Positions 7,646-16,364 of a stretch of 43,583 nucleotides of DNA are shown one piece after another (positions within the stretch are counted from its first letter, which is position 1; every line of letters starts with the position of its first letter). The notes beneath the pieces are model-generated. The model saw nothing but the letters and a program-made list of their open reading frames with translations, was not told the DNA's origin and made no database searches. The translations under genes were made by a program, and so were the position numbers. Origin of the DNA: Lysobacter sp. ISL-50 (GTDB lineage Bacteria; Pseudomonadota; Gammaproteobacteria; Xanthomonadales; Xanthomonadaceae); the NCBI RefSeq assembly GCF_018612875.1, contig NZ_JAGGRI010000044.1, forward strand, positions 1 through 43,583, written 5' to 3'.

Positions 7646-9142
7646 ATGGCCAAACATGCCGGATCGGTGTTCTCCGTGGACGTGACCGGGCTGGACGCGC
7701 AGGCCGGCCAGCCGGCGTACGCGCGCATCTGCGAGCGCATCCGCAGCGCGATCGTCAGCGGCGCGCTGGCGCCGAACGCGCGCCTGCCGTCGGGCCGCAC
7801 TTTGGCGAAAGACCTGGGCGTGGCGCGCAACACGGTGGACTGGGCGCTGGATCAGCTGGTCGCCGACGGCTACATCGTGCGCCGCCGCGGCGCCGGCAGT
7901 TTCGTCGCCGCGCAACTGCCCGAACGCGACGCGCCGCCGCTGGCGCCCAAGCGCGCGGCCACGCCGCGCGCCGAAACCGCGCCGCGGCGTCTGTCGCAAC
8001 GCGCGGATGCTTTGCGCAGCTATCCGGGCCATTACCTCGCCGCCTCGGCGATTGCGTTCACGCCGTCGCTGCCGCCGATCGATCTGTTTCCGCGCGAAGT
8101 CTGGAACCGCCTGCTGCAGCGCGAAGCCAGCAAGGCCGGCAGCGATTACTGGGAATACGGCGCCAGCAACGGCCTGCCGGCGCTGCGCGGCGCGATCGCC
8201 GCGCACGCCTCGGCGATGCGCGCGGTGCGTTGCTCGCCCGAGCAGGTGATCGTGGTCACCAGCACTCAGCAGGCGGTGGAACTGGCCGGCAAGGTGCTGG
8301 CCGATCCGGGCGCCAAGGCCTGGTGCGAAACGCCCGGCTATCAACCGGTGCAGCACTGCCTGCGCGCGGCCGGCCTGGAAGTGATCGCGGTGCCGGTGGA
8401 CGCCGACGGCCTCGACGTGGACGCGGGGCTCGCCCTCGCCGGCGATGCGCGCGTGGCCTACGTCACCCCCGCGCATCAGTATCCGCTGGGCGTGGAGATG
8501 TCGATCCAACGCCGCAAGGCGCTGCTGGCCTGGGCAGCGCAACACGACGGCTATGTGCTGGAAGACGACTACGACGGCGACTACCGCTACGAGGGCCGGC
8601 CGATCGCGTCGCTGCAGGGCATGGACGATCACGGCCGGGTGATCTACATCGGCAGCTTCAACAAGATCCTGTTTCCGGGCTTGCGCATCGCCTACGCGAT
8701 CGTGCCCGAGCCGCTGGTCGCCGCCTTCGTCGATGCCAAGCACGCCGCCGACGGCCACACCGCCTTGCTGATGCAGGGCGCGCTGGCGGCGTTCATCCAC
8801 GAGGGCCACCTGGGCCGGCATCTGCGCACCACCCGCGCGATCTACGACGAACGCCGTCTCGCCTTCCTGCACGAAGCGCGGGCCCTGGCCGACCTGCTGG
8901 ATTTCGGCCCGGCCATCGCCGGCATGCACGTGGCCGCGCGGTTCAAGCCCGCGCTGGCGGCGACGGTGGACGATCGTGCCGTCGCCGATGCCTGCGCGCG
9001 CGAAGGCGTCGCCGTGCATCCGCTGTCCAAATACGGGGCCGGCGAATGCGGACTGGTGTTCGGCTTCGCCGGCGCCACTCGCGCGCAGAGCCATGCGGGG
9101 CTGTCGATCGTGCGCGGCGCGATTCTTGCCGCGCTTGCTTGA
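7646..9142 (+). CDS. MocR/PdxR-family transcriptional regulator with aminotransferase domain
   Basis: The protein has 498 residues. The N-terminal GntR-type winged helix (about 25-90) reads YARICERIRSAIVSGALAP, then LPSGRTLAKDLGVARNTV. A linker to about 130 is followed by a fold-type I aminotransferase domain (about 140-495). The PLP-binding lysine is K340 in GSFNKILFPGLR, and YGASNGLPALRGAIAAH and EDDYDGDYRYEGRP are standard MocR motifs. Such proteins sense PLP or an amino-compound adduct and often control vitamin B6, GABA or taurine genes. The target is not evident; the only close co-directional neighbour is the upstream Tat-exported protein gene. Confidence 0.9.
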   Translation: MAKHAGSVFSVDVTGLDAQAGQPAYARICERIRSAIVSGALAPNARLPSGRTLAKDLGVARNTVDWALDQLVADGYIVRRRGAGSFVAAQLPERDAPPLAPKRAATPRAETAPRRLSQRADALRSYPGHYLAASAIAFTPSLPPIDLFPREVWNRLLQREASKAGSDYWEYGASNGLPALRGAIAAHASAMRAVRCSPEQVIVVTSTQQAVELAGKVLADPGAKAWCETPGYQPVQHCLRAAGLEVIAVPVDADGLDVDAGLALAGDARVAYVTPAHQYPLGVEMSIQRRKALLAWAAQHDGYVLEDDYDGDYRYEGRPIASLQGMDDHGRVIYIGSFNKILFPGLRIAYAIVPEPLVAAFVDAKHAADGHTALLMQGALAAFIHEGHLGRHLRTTRAIYDERRLAFLHEARALADLLDFGPAIAGMHVAARFKPALAATVDDRAVADACAREGVAVHPLSKYGAGECGLVFGFAGATRAQSHAGLSIVRGAILAALA

Positions 9143-9163
9143 GCGCGGCGGTCAGCGCCGCGC
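9143..9163. terminator. GC-rich hairpin between convergent genes
   Basis: Perfect 8-bp stem GCGCGGCG/CGCCGCGC with a 5-base loop, in the short gap between the MocR gene (+) and the GGDEF gene (-). It has no T-tract, so it may act as a weak or factor-assisted bidirectional terminator. Confidence 0.45.
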
Positions 9164-9169
9164 GCGCGC

Positions 9170-10846
9170 TCAGATCACCACATCGCCTACCGCCGCGCGC
9201 TGCACCGTCACCCGGTCGCGGCCGCCGGCCTTGCTCGCGTACAGCGCCGCATCGGCGCGTTCGAGCAGTTGATCGAAGCTCTCGCCCGGACGCAGCTCGG
9301 CGACGCCGACGCTCAGGCTCAAGGGCAGCATGCGGCCGTGCACGGTCGGCGGATTGGAGCTGATGGTGCGGCGCAGATGCTCGGCCACCACCAGCCCCTG
9401 CTCCAGGCGCGCGCCGGGCAGGCCGACCAGGATTTCGTCGCCGCCGTAGCGGCCGCACAGATCGGTCGCGCGCAGTCGGTTGCGGGTGCGCTCGGCGACC
9501 GTGCGCAAGGCTTCGTCGCCGGCGCTGTGGCCGTGCTCGTCGTTGATGCGCTTGAAGTGGTCGATATCGAAAAACACCACGGTCAGCGGGCGCTTGTTGA
9601 GATGCGCGTCGCTGATCGCCTGGCGCAGGCCTTCCTCGATCGCGGCGCGGTTCATCACGCTGGTCAGGCGGTCGTAGGTGGCGCGGTGCTTGGCGTTGTC
9701 GTGATCGCGGCGCAGTTGCTGCAACTTCGCCGCCAATCCCATCAGCAGGCCCAGCCCGCCCAGCACCAGGCCGATCGGATAGGCGTATTCCAGCCAGGCG
9801 TAGATCGGCCACCAGCGCTGATAGCTGCCGACCAGCACGATCAACACCGCCATCAGCGGCGTCCACGCCAACATCAGGAAATACGCTTCGCGCTGGCGCC
9901 GCGAGATCGCCACCGCGCTGGCGTAGACGGTCGCGCAGATCACCACCAGCAACACCACGTTGCCGAAGCTCGCGCTGATCCGCCAGGTGCGGACGATCGA
10001 GATCGCCAGCAGGATGCCCAGCAGCCAGCTGCATGCGTTGAGCACGCGCGCGACCCGCGGCTGGGTCACGCGAAGATCCAGGAAGAACATCAAAAAGCGC
10101 ACGCTGGCCAACACCGCCGCGGTGTTGAGCACGACGTTGGTGCGGCGATCGGGCATCAATTCGCTGAACCAGGAGATCATCCGGACTTCGCCGCCCTCCA
10201 CCGCCAGATTGAAGGTCTGCATCAGCAAGGTCAGGCACAAGAAGGCGTAGCCGCGCTCGCGCAGGCCGATCCAGAACGCGAACGCCAGCACCGAGATCAC
10301 GCCCAGCGCGGTCAGCACCACGCTGCGCAGGGCGACGTGGCTCATGTCCTGGCGATGCACCGCGTCCAGCGGTTCGATCTGCAGCGTCGAGGTGGTCAAC
10401 CCGGTGCCCAGCACGCGCAGATACAGCACTTCGCCCTTGCGCATGCCGCCGTCGAGCGGAAACACCAGGAAGCGCGAGGAGTGCTGGAACGATGCGGCCT
10501 TGCCGTGCACCGAGCGGCGCACCGGCTCGACCTCGCCCGGGCGCCAGATGCTGACCGCCTTGCGGTACGGCTGGCTCATCACCAGTTGCGGCGCGTTGTT
10601 GCCGGCGACGTCCTGATTGGCGGTGAGGCGCCACCAATGCGCCTGTCGATCGACCACCTGAATCTGGTCGCCGCGTATCGGCACGAACCGCTGCGCGTAG
10701 TCGCCGGCGAGCACGCGCGCGGGCGCCGGGTCGGTCGCCGGCTGCAGCTGCGCCAGGGTAAAAGGCTGCGCGCAGGCGAGCGCCGTCACCGTCAGACCCA
10801 GCAGGGTCAGCAGGGTCTGCCAGATAAGACGCCAGGACCGATCCAT
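9170..10846 (-). CDS. Membrane diguanylate cyclase with 7TM sensor (GGDEF domain)
   Basis: The protein has 558 residues: a signal peptide (1-26), a periplasmic 7TMR-DISM-like sensor region (about 28-165), seven or so membrane segments (about 170-375) and a GGDEF domain (about 385-550) beginning YDRLTSVMNR. The active-site loop reads GGDEI at 468-472 instead of GGDEF or GGEEF; the catalytic acidic residues D and E are kept. An RxxD inhibitory site (R459-D462) lies five residues upstream, so product feedback is expected. FFDIDHFKRINDEHGH is intact. It probably makes c-di-GMP in response to an extracellular carbohydrate-like ligand. No phosphodiesterase domain follows. Confidence 0.92.
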   Translation of the reverse strand: MDRSWRLIWQTLLTLLGLTVTALACAQPFTLAQLQPATDPAPARVLAGDYAQRFVPIRGDQIQVVDRQAHWWRLTANQDVAGNNAPQLVMSQPYRKAVSIWRPGEVEPVRRSVHGKAASFQHSSRFLVFPLDGGMRKGEVLYLRVLGTGLTTSTLQIEPLDAVHRQDMSHVALRSVVLTALGVISVLAFAFWIGLRERGYAFLCLTLLMQTFNLAVEGGEVRMISWFSELMPDRRTNVVLNTAAVLASVRFLMFFLDLRVTQPRVARVLNACSWLLGILLAISIVRTWRISASFGNVVLLVVICATVYASAVAISRRQREAYFLMLAWTPLMAVLIVLVGSYQRWWPIYAWLEYAYPIGLVLGGLGLLMGLAAKLQQLRRDHDNAKHRATYDRLTSVMNRAAIEEGLRQAISDAHLNKRPLTVVFFDIDHFKRINDEHGHSAGDEALRTVAERTRNRLRATDLCGRYGGDEILVGLPGARLEQGLVVAEHLRRTISSNPPTVHGRMLPLSLSVGVAELRPGESFDQLLERADAALYASKAGGRDRVTVQRAAVGDVVI

Positions 10847-11008
10847 TTCCTCAGCAAGTCGATGAAGCCAGCGCGAGCATAGCCCAGCCGCGGGCCGCGT
10901 GATCTTACAGTTAGGGCGCAGTTCCGCACAGGATTGGGAACTCGATTCCGTTGCGCGAGATGAATCCGCCGCCGCGACCCTTGCGCCGGCCGGCGCGGGG
11001 GCCGCGGC

Positions 11009-12274
11009 TCAGTCGCGGTAACGCTCCACGCCCAGGCCGTCCAGGCTGATATCGGGCGCGCGGCCGGCGATCAGATCGGCGATCACCCGGCCGGTGCCGG
11101 CGGCCATGGTCCAGCCCAGGGTGCCGTGGCCGGTGGCGAGGAACAGCCGGCGCAGCGGCGTGGCGCCGATCACCGGCGTGCCGTCGGGCGTCATCGGCCG
11201 CAACCCGGTCCAGAATTCGGCCCGCGCGGCGTCGCCGCCGCGCGGAAACAGATCGCCGACCACGTGATTCAAGGTGCGCCGGCGCGATTCGTGCAGGCGC
11301 CGGTCGTAACCGGCCAGCTCGGCGGTGCCGCCGACGCGGATGCGATCGCCCAGCCGGGTCACCGCGACCTTGTGGGTCTCGTCCATGATCGTGGACTGCG
11401 GCGCGTAGCGTTCGTCGCTGATCGGCAAGGTCAGCGAATAGCCTTTCACCGGATACACCGGAATGCGGATGCCCACCGGCGCCAGCAGCAGCGGCGAATC
11501 ACTGCCGAGCGCGAGCACGTAGGCGTCGGCCTGGCACGGTCCGGCATCGGTATGCACGCGGCGCAGTTCGCCGCCTTCGCTTTCCAAGCGCTGGATATCC
11601 ACGCCGAAACGGAATTTCGCTCCGAGCGATTGCGCCATCGCGGCCAGATTCTGCGTGAACTTGAAGCAATCGCCGGTTTCGTCGCCGGGCAGGCGCAAGG
11701 CGCCGGCGAACTTGTCCTTGACCAGCTCCAGCGCCGGTTCGTAGCGCAAATAGCCGTCGCGATCGAGCAATTGAAAGGCCACGCCGGATTCGCGCAGGAT
11801 CTCGATGTCCTTGCCGGTGTCGTCGAGTTGGCGCTGAGTGCGGAACAACTGCAAGGTGCCCTGCTGGCGCGCGTCGTAGGCGATGCCGGTGTCTTCGCGC
11901 AATTCGCGCAGGCAGTCGCGGCTGTATTCGGCCAGCCGCACCATGCGTGCCTTGTTGATGCGGTAACGCGCGTGCGTGCAGTTGCGCAGCATCGCCGCGC
12001 ACCAGCGCAGCAGAGCCGGATCGAGCGCGGGCCGGATCACCAGCGGCCGATGCCGCATCAACAGCCACTTGATCGCCTTCAACGGCACGCCCGGCCCCGC
12101 CCACGGCGCGGAATAACCCGGCGAGACTTCGCCGGCGTTGGCGTAACTGGTCTCCATCGCCGGCGCGGGCTGGCGATCGATCACTTCCACCTCGAAGCCG
12201 GCCCTGGCGAGGTAATACGCGGCGGTGGTGCCGATGACCCCGCTGCCGAGAATGAGAACTTTGATGCGGGTCAC
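11009..12274 (-). CDS. dadA: D-amino acid dehydrogenase (small subunit, DadA)
   Basis: The protein has 421 residues. It opens with the FAD-binding Rossmann motif [19 protein letters not shown] (GSGVIG at 10-15) and continues with DadA hallmarks [50 protein letters not shown] and [16 protein letters not shown]. The enzyme oxidatively deaminates D-amino acids, chiefly D-alanine, to the 2-oxo acid, passing electrons to the respiratory chain. In many proteobacteria it pairs with the alanine racemase gene dadX; none is adjacent here. The start is a GTG at 12274 with AAGG just upstream. A small conserved gene lies 114 bases upstream on the same strand. Confidence 0.93.
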   Translation of the reverse strand: MTRIKVLILGSGVIGTTAAYYLARAGFEVEVIDRQPAPAMETSYANAGEVSPGYSAPWAGPGVPLKAIKWLLMRHRPLVIRPALDPALLRWCAAMLRNCTHARYRINKARMVRLAEYSRDCLRELREDTGIAYDARQQGTLQLFRTQRQLDDTGKDIEILRESGVAFQLLDRDGYLRYEPALELVKDKFAGALRLPGDETGDCFKFTQNLAAMAQSLGAKFRFGVDIQRLESEGGELRRVHTDAGPCQADAYVLALGSDSPLLLAPVGIRIPVYPVKGYSLTLPISDERYAPQSTIMDETHKVAVTRLGDRIRVGGTAELAGYDRRLHESRRRTLNHVVGDLFPRGGDAARAEFWTGLRPMTPDGTPVIGATPLRRLFLATGHGTLGWTMAAGTGRVIADLIAGRAPDISLDGLGVERYRD

Positions 12275-12388
12275 CCTTGTGTGCGCGGGCCGGGGCGCTC
12301 CCCGGCGCCGACGAAGCGCAGGCTACCACCGCGATGCGCGCGACCGGAATCCCGTCGAGGCGGATGTTTCGATGCCGCGACGCGGCGC

Positions 12389-12637
12389 TCAGCCGCGGAT
12401 CTTGAAGTCCGGATGCTCGTCGAGCGAGCCGTCGGTGCGCAGCACCACGAACTTTTCGCCATTGGCGCGGAACACCACCGCGATGGGGTCCTGGAACAAC
12501 GGCCGGCGCACGAATTTCAGGATCCAGCCGAACTGCTCCAGCGTCGCCAGCGCATCGAGCTGCTGCCGGGTCAGGCCGGCACGCAGTCCGACCGGGCTCA
12601 CCAGTTCGGCCGGTTGACGGCGTTCGCGGTCGGTCAT
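12389..12637 (-). CDS. Small conserved-looking protein of unknown function
   Basis: The protein has 82 residues and no signal peptide or membrane segment. The core LTRQQLDALATLEQFGWIL, followed by KFVRRPLFQDPIAVVFRANG and FVVLRTDGSLDEHPDF, is a compact alpha-beta-beta pattern that looks well constrained and codon-biased, so I consider it real. It sits between the PcaD-like hydrolase and dadA on the same strand, with gaps of about 120 bases on either side. I do not recognise a function. Confidence 0.7.
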   Translation of the reverse strand: MTDRERRQPAELVSPVGLRAGLTRQQLDALATLEQFGWILKFVRRPLFQDPIAVVFRANGEKFVVLRTDGSLDEHPDFKIRG

Positions 12638-12759
12638 GGCGTCGGCACCCGTGCGCTGTGCGAAAACGGATTCCGACAATACCCCAGCGCGGCGCCGATG
12701 CAAGACGACGGCGCGCGCGCGGGGCCGCGACTGCCGCCGTGCCGCGGCGCGGCCCGCGC

Positions 12760-13557
12760 TTATCGCGCCAGCAGGAAATCGACCACGGCGCGATCGAAGG
12801 CCTCGCCGAATTCGATGTTGGTCAGATGCACCGCCGGCCAGGTCAGCAGTTTCGCGCCGGCGATGCTCGCGGCGATGGCTTCGCTGTGGCTGGCGGCGGT
12901 CACCGTGTCGTGCTCGCCGGCGATCACCAGGGTCGACGCGAGGATCAGCGCATTGGTGCGGCGCATATCCATGTCGCGCACCGCGGCGTAGTTGCCGGCC
13001 AGGCCCTGCGGCGATGTCGCCAGCAGCATCGCGCGGAAGCGCCCCACCACCGGCGCCTCGGGCTGGAGCATGTGCGCGGGAAACCAGTTTTCGAGGAACA
13101 TCTGCGCGGTGCCGGCCATGTCCGGCGCCTGCAACACCGAGGCGATGCGTTCGCTCCACGGCCCGGCCGGGCCGAGATAGGCCGAGGTATTGCTCAGGAT
13201 CAGCCGGTCGATGCGCTCGGGCGCGTGCACGCCCAGCCACTGGCCGATCATGCCGCCGAGCGACAGGCCGAGGAAATGCGCGCGTTCGATCCGCAGGGCG
13301 TCGAGCATCTCGATCGCGTCGCGGCCCAGGCGATCCAGCGAGTACGCGCCCGCCGGCACGTCGCTGCCGCCGTGGCCGCGGGTGTCGTAGCGCAATACGC
13401 GAAAGTGCCGGGTCAGCGCCGGAATCTGCGCATCCCACATGCTCAGGTCGGTGCCGATCGAATTCGACAGCACCAGCACCGGCCGGCCGGCGTCGCCGTC
13501 GAAGCGGTAAGCGATGCGCACGCCATCGCCGGTGTGGAAGTAAGACAAAGTTCTCAT
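12760..13557 (-). CDS. Alpha/beta hydrolase, PcaD-like (3-oxoadipate enol-lactonase family)
   Basis: The protein has 265 residues. The alpha/beta-hydrolase triad is visible: nucleophile S99 in GLSLGG, acid D217 in AGEHDTVT and H244 in WPAVHLTNIE. The oxyanion region LSNSIGTDLSMWD and RYDTRGHGGSDVP match 3-oxoadipate enol-lactonases (PcaD) closely. PcaD hydrolyses the enol-lactone in the protocatechuate branch of the beta-ketoadipate pathway, but no other pca gene is nearby, so the true substrate may be another lactone or ester. It is divergent from a LysR regulator, with a perfect inverted repeat between them; LysR control is likely. Confidence 0.85.
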   Translation of the reverse strand: MRTLSYFHTGDGVRIAYRFDGDAGRPVLVLSNSIGTDLSMWDAQIPALTRHFRVLRYDTRGHGGSDVPAGAYSLDRLGRDAIEMLDALRIERAHFLGLSLGGMIGQWLGVHAPERIDRLILSNTSAYLGPAGPWSERIASVLQAPDMAGTAQMFLENWFPAHMLQPEAPVVGRFRAMLLATSPQGLAGNYAAVRDMDMRRTNALILASTLVIAGEHDTVTAASHSEAIAASIAGAKLLTWPAVHLTNIEFGEAFDRAVVDFLLAR

Positions 13558-13678
13558 GGGCTTGTTTCCTTGGAATCGTTCGCGACCCCGCGGCGGCGCG
13601 TCGATCGCGCTGCCCGGCGGAATGCCGCGACGGCCTGCGCCGTGGAAACAAGGCTAGTTGCGGCCAGCCCAGCTTGAT

Positions 13679-13706
13679 ATTACAAAGATCGCACAGTCTT
13701 TGTAAT
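13679..13706. promoter_or_regulatory. Candidate LysR-type operator (ATTACAAAGA-N8-TCTTTGTAAT)
   Basis: A perfect 10-bp inverted repeat with an 8-base spacer lies in the 170-base divergent region, 21 bases before the LysR ATG and about 120 bases from the hydrolase start. Size, AT-richness in a GC-rich setting and position suit the recognition site of the adjacent LysR protein. Centred so close to its own gene, it would also give autorepression. Confidence 0.65.
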
Positions 13707-13727
13707 CAAACCCGACAGGCCCGCCGC

Positions 13728-14684
13728 ATGAGCGCTTTCACCCTGCACGACCTGCAATGCTTCGACGCCGTGGTCCGCGCCGGCGGCTTCCAGGCCGCGG
13801 CCGCCGCCCTGCATCGCTCGCATCCGGCGGTGTTCGCCGCGGTCGCCAAACTCGAACGCCAGCTCGGCCTGAGCCTGCTCGATCGCAGCGGCTACCGGGT
13901 GCAGCCGACCGCGGCCGGGCTGTCGCTGCATCGCCGCGCGCAATCGCTGCTGCGCGAACTGCAGGAACTGCGCACACACGCTGAGCAACTGGCGATGGGC
14001 GAGGAAAGCGAGCTGCATGTGGTGATCGGCGACCTGTGTCCGCGCACGCAGGCGCTGGCCCTGCTCGGCCGCTTCTTCGGCCGATGCCCGGGCACGCGGC
14101 TGCATCTGCATTTCGAGGCGGTGAGCGGGCCGTGGGAGCGTTTGTTCGACGACGAGGCCGATCTGATCGTGCACCGCATCGACAAGAGCGACGCGCGCCT
14201 GGAATGGATCGACCTGTGCGAGGTGGCGATGGTGCCGGTGGTCGCGCCCGGATTCCTGCCGTTTCCGATCACCCGCGCGATCCGCCCCGAGCAGTTGCGC
14301 GGGCTCACCCAGTGCATCATGCGCGACAGCGCGCGGCATTCGCCGCCGCAGGATTACTTCACCGTCGAAGGCGCGCACCAGTGCACGGTGGCCGATCAGG
14401 CGATGAAGAAGGACATCATCGCGCAGGGCATGGGCTGGGGCCACATGCCGGGATTTCTGATCGAGGACGAATTGCGCGACGGGCGCCTGCAATCGATCGT
14501 CGGGCGTTATCTGCCCGGGCGCCGCGAACAACTGGTCGTCGCGCGCCGCCGCGATCGCGCGCAGGGGCCGGTGGCCCATCGCTTATGGGATTACCTGCTC
14601 GAACACGCGCCGGCGTTTCACGACTCGCTCAAGCCGGCGGCCGCGACCGCGCGCAAAACCGCGGCGCGCAGGAAAACCCGATAG
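13728..14684 (+). CDS. LysR-family transcriptional regulator
   Basis: The protein has 318 residues. The N-terminal winged helix-turn-helix (about 1-62) reads LHDLQCFDAVVRAGGFQAAA, then HPAVFAAVAKLERQLGLSLL. The effector-binding domain spans about 90-290 and the C-terminus has a basic tail (ATARKTAARRKTR). It is divergent from the PcaD-like hydrolase gene with a strong inverted repeat between, the usual LysR arrangement in which the regulator represses itself and activates the neighbour on sensing a pathway metabolite. The ligand cannot be read from sequence. The ATG at 13728 places the helix-turn-helix at the normal distance from the N-terminus. Confidence 0.92.
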   Translation: MSAFTLHDLQCFDAVVRAGGFQAAAAALHRSHPAVFAAVAKLERQLGLSLLDRSGYRVQPTAAGLSLHRRAQSLLRELQELRTHAEQLAMGEESELHVVIGDLCPRTQALALLGRFFGRCPGTRLHLHFEAVSGPWERLFDDEADLIVHRIDKSDARLEWIDLCEVAMVPVVAPGFLPFPITRAIRPEQLRGLTQCIMRDSARHSPPQDYFTVEGAHQCTVADQAMKKDIIAQGMGWGHMPGFLIEDELRDGRLQSIVGRYLPGRREQLVVARRRDRAQGPVAHRLWDYLLEHAPAFHDSLKPAAATARKTAARRKTR

Positions 14685-14739
14685 CACGGACGCGCGCTTC
14701 CCGGCCAACGCCGGCGAGCGCGACGCGGCAACCCGTGTT

Positions 14740-15117
14740 TTAGCTGTTTTTGCTCCAGCGCGAGCGCGGACGATCGCCCAGGATCGCCTTCGACGACGAG
14801 CTGAGCATTTCCGGTTCGGTATTGGCGCCCAGCGATTTCAACCGCACCGCGGTGTAGTTGCCGTCGCCGAGCAGATCCAGACTGGCGGCCGGATTGCGCA
14901 GCAGCGCCTCGCGCTGCAGGAACGTCTCCGCGCCCACCACCGGCGGACTGCGCAGGCTGCACAACTCGATGTCGAGTTTCAGCCGGCTGGTGCCGGAGGT
15001 ACGCCAGGGATGGCCGGGCACCAGACGGCTGACGATCGCGCTGTCGAGCTTGACCGTCACCGTTTTGTTTTCGATCGATTCGCATCGACCCACCGCGATA
15101 TCAAACATGGTCTGCAT
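14740..15117 (-). CDS. Hypothetical protein, second gene of an orphan pair
   Basis: The protein has 125 residues with no membrane segment. A beta-rich N-terminal half (FDIAVGRCESIENKTVTVKL) leads to a predicted helical and then basic C-terminus (ILGDRPRSRWSKNS). The ATG at 15117 has a GAGG ribosome-binding site (15123-15126) that overlaps the stop of the upstream gene, so the two are coupled. I do not recognise the family. Codon use is less GC-biased than neighbouring genes. Confidence 0.6.
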   Translation of the reverse strand: MQTMFDIAVGRCESIENKTVTVKLDSAIVSRLVPGHPWRTSGTSRLKLDIELCSLRSPPVVGAETFLQREALLRNPAASLDLLGDGNYTAVRLKSLGANTEPEMLSSSSKAILGDRPRSRWSKNS

Positions 15118-15124
15118 CACGACC

Positions 15125-15394
15125 TCAGTGCGAGACATAAGTGAGCACGCTGTCGAGTCGGGCGGTGAGCAGCAGACTGCGAAGTCGCGCCTCGACGACC
15201 GGTATGTTTCCAAGCCTCGGCGAAGCGCGTAGCGAATAAACCGCGGTGCGTTTTCCAAGCAAATGCCGGTGCATCCGCTGCACCGTGACGTTCGTCGTTC
15301 CGCAGGCTTCCATCCAGATACGTCGTAGCGGCGCGGGCCCTACCGTTTGTCCGTTGGACAGCGTGAACTGGAACCACTCAACGTGATTATCCAT
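15125..15394 (-). CDS. Hypothetical protein, first gene of an orphan pair
   Basis: The protein has 89 residues. It starts MDNHVEWFQFTLSNGQTVG, a beta-hairpin-like opening, with a more basic middle (RMHRHLLGKRTAVYSLRASP) and a C-terminal helix ending LTYVSH. No known domain is recognised. An upstream in-frame GTG (15406) would add four residues; ATG 15394 is preferred. GC content here and in its upstream region is visibly lower than the surroundings, suggesting recent acquisition. The coupled two-gene layout could fit a toxin-antitoxin or immunity-type pair, but nothing in the sequence proves this. Confidence 0.55.
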   Translation of the reverse strand: MDNHVEWFQFTLSNGQTVGPAPLRRIWMEACGTTNVTVQRMHRHLLGKRTAVYSLRASPRLGNIPVVEARLRSLLLTARLDSVLTYVSH

Positions 15395-15535
15395 TTTGGT
15401 TCCCACACTACAGTCGAGCCAGTATGCGCTTATAAACCCGCGGAAGTTGAATGGGGCCGCGCCGACGAAATGTCTCGCTTAATCCACATAAAGGGCGTAG
15501 GGTGGAAAGGCGACCCGGCTTCTCGCGATTCATAA

Positions 15536-15552
15536 GACGCTGCAACAGCGTC
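15536..15552. promoter_or_regulatory. Inverted repeat GACGCTG-CAA-CAGCGTC
   Basis: A perfect 7-bp inverted repeat with a 3-base centre in the divergent gap between the orphan pair and the methyltransferase. It could be an operator or an RNA hairpin in the methyltransferase leader. No flanking promoter was convincing. Confidence 0.35.
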
Positions 15553-15588
15553 GCTGCCTGCACGACGGCTCACGTCACCCGAGGCCCT

Positions 15589-16233
15589 TTGCGATATCAC
15601 ACGCGTGTCATCGATCTTCGGGTCGGTGAGTTCGACTATCGCATTCGCGCGCTCAAGGATCGGCAACAGTTTTTCGATCCCGACGAAGAAGCCGAACGCG
15701 CCGGCGTTCCGCCCGCGATGTGGAGCATCTTCGGCCAGTTGTGGCCGGCCGGCGTGCATCTGGCGCGGGAAATCGCCAAGCGCGACGTGCGCGGCCTGCG
15801 CATCCTGGAAATCGGCTGCGGCCTGGCGTTGAGCAGCCTGGTGCTGCGACGCGGCGGCGCCGATGTCACCGCCACCGATCTGCACCCGCTGGCCGAACGT
15901 TTTCTGCATCACAACTGCGGCCTCAATCACGTCAGCCCGGTCGCCTATTGCCATCTGGATTGGCGCGACGACATCGACCTCACCCTGGGCAAATTCGACC
16001 TCATCGTCGGCAGCGACGTCCTGTACGAACGCACTCACGCGACCTTGCTGTCCAACGTCATCCAGCTCTACGCCGGCGCCGACGCGGAAATCCTCATCGC
16101 CGATCCCGGCCGCGGCAATTGCGGCGCCTGGACCGGCGCGATGCTGGCGAAGGGATTCACCTCCACCGAAAGCCGTTTCCCGGTCGAAGGCCGCGCCGCG
16201 CTGAGCGGGCGCTTGATGAGACTCCACCGCTGA
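15589..16233 (+). CDS. Class I SAM-dependent methyltransferase (lysine/nicotinamide N-methyltransferase-like)
   Basis: The protein is about 214 residues from the proposed TTG. Motif I is ILEIGCGLALSSLVLRRGG, followed by VTATDLHPLAERFLHHN (motif II) and FDLIVGSDVLYER, the DxxY-type motif of the METTL/NNMT-like group; WSIFGQLWPAGVHLA upstream is also typical. Members methylate protein lysines or small amines. The start is uncertain: ATG 15451 would add 46 residues of unlike, Arg-rich composition, while TTG 15589 has GAGG four bases upstream and gives the family-style start leading to GEFDYRIRALKDRQQFFD. No operon partner; a strong hairpin follows. Confidence 0.75.
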   Translation: MRYHTRVIDLRVGEFDYRIRALKDRQQFFDPDEEAERAGVPPAMWSIFGQLWPAGVHLAREIAKRDVRGLRILEIGCGLALSSLVLRRGGADVTATDLHPLAERFLHHNCGLNHVSPVAYCHLDWRDDIDLTLGKFDLIVGSDVLYERTHATLLSNVIQLYAGADAEILIADPGRGNCGAWTGAMLAKGFTSTESRFPVEGRAALSGRLMRLHR

Positions 16234-16287
16234 GGCGGCGGCGCGCGTGGTCGCGACGGGGATCGGTACGAATTGCAAATCGACACG

Positions 16288-16314
16288 AACGCGCGGCGCC
16301 GATCGCCGCGCGTT
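16288..16314. terminator. Perfect 11-bp hairpin after the methyltransferase gene
   Basis: AACGCGCGGCG pairs perfectly with CGCCGCGCGTT around a 5-base loop, 55 bases after the methyltransferase stop and 51 before the next start. There is no T-tract, so termination would need Rho or would act as a 3'-end stabiliser. Confidence 0.5.
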
Positions 16315-16364
16315 GAGGCAGGATATCGATCCGGCCACTCAAGGCCTCAGACGCCTGCCCCGCG

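Noticed and set aside
6287-9094. Very long open frame on the minus strand opposite the Tat-exported protein and MocR genes
   Set aside because: His/Arg/Gly-rich low-complexity translation that mirrors the codon bias of the plus-strand genes; no domain, typical antisense shadow in GC-rich DNA.
10983-10996. 14-bp perfect palindrome GCGCCGGCCGGCGC before the dadA stop
   Set aside because: No loop and a sequence expected often by chance at this GC level; no other support.
15347-15535. 62-codon plus-strand frame over the start of the orphan pair
   Set aside because: Overlaps the better-supported minus-strand gene and has no ribosome-binding site.
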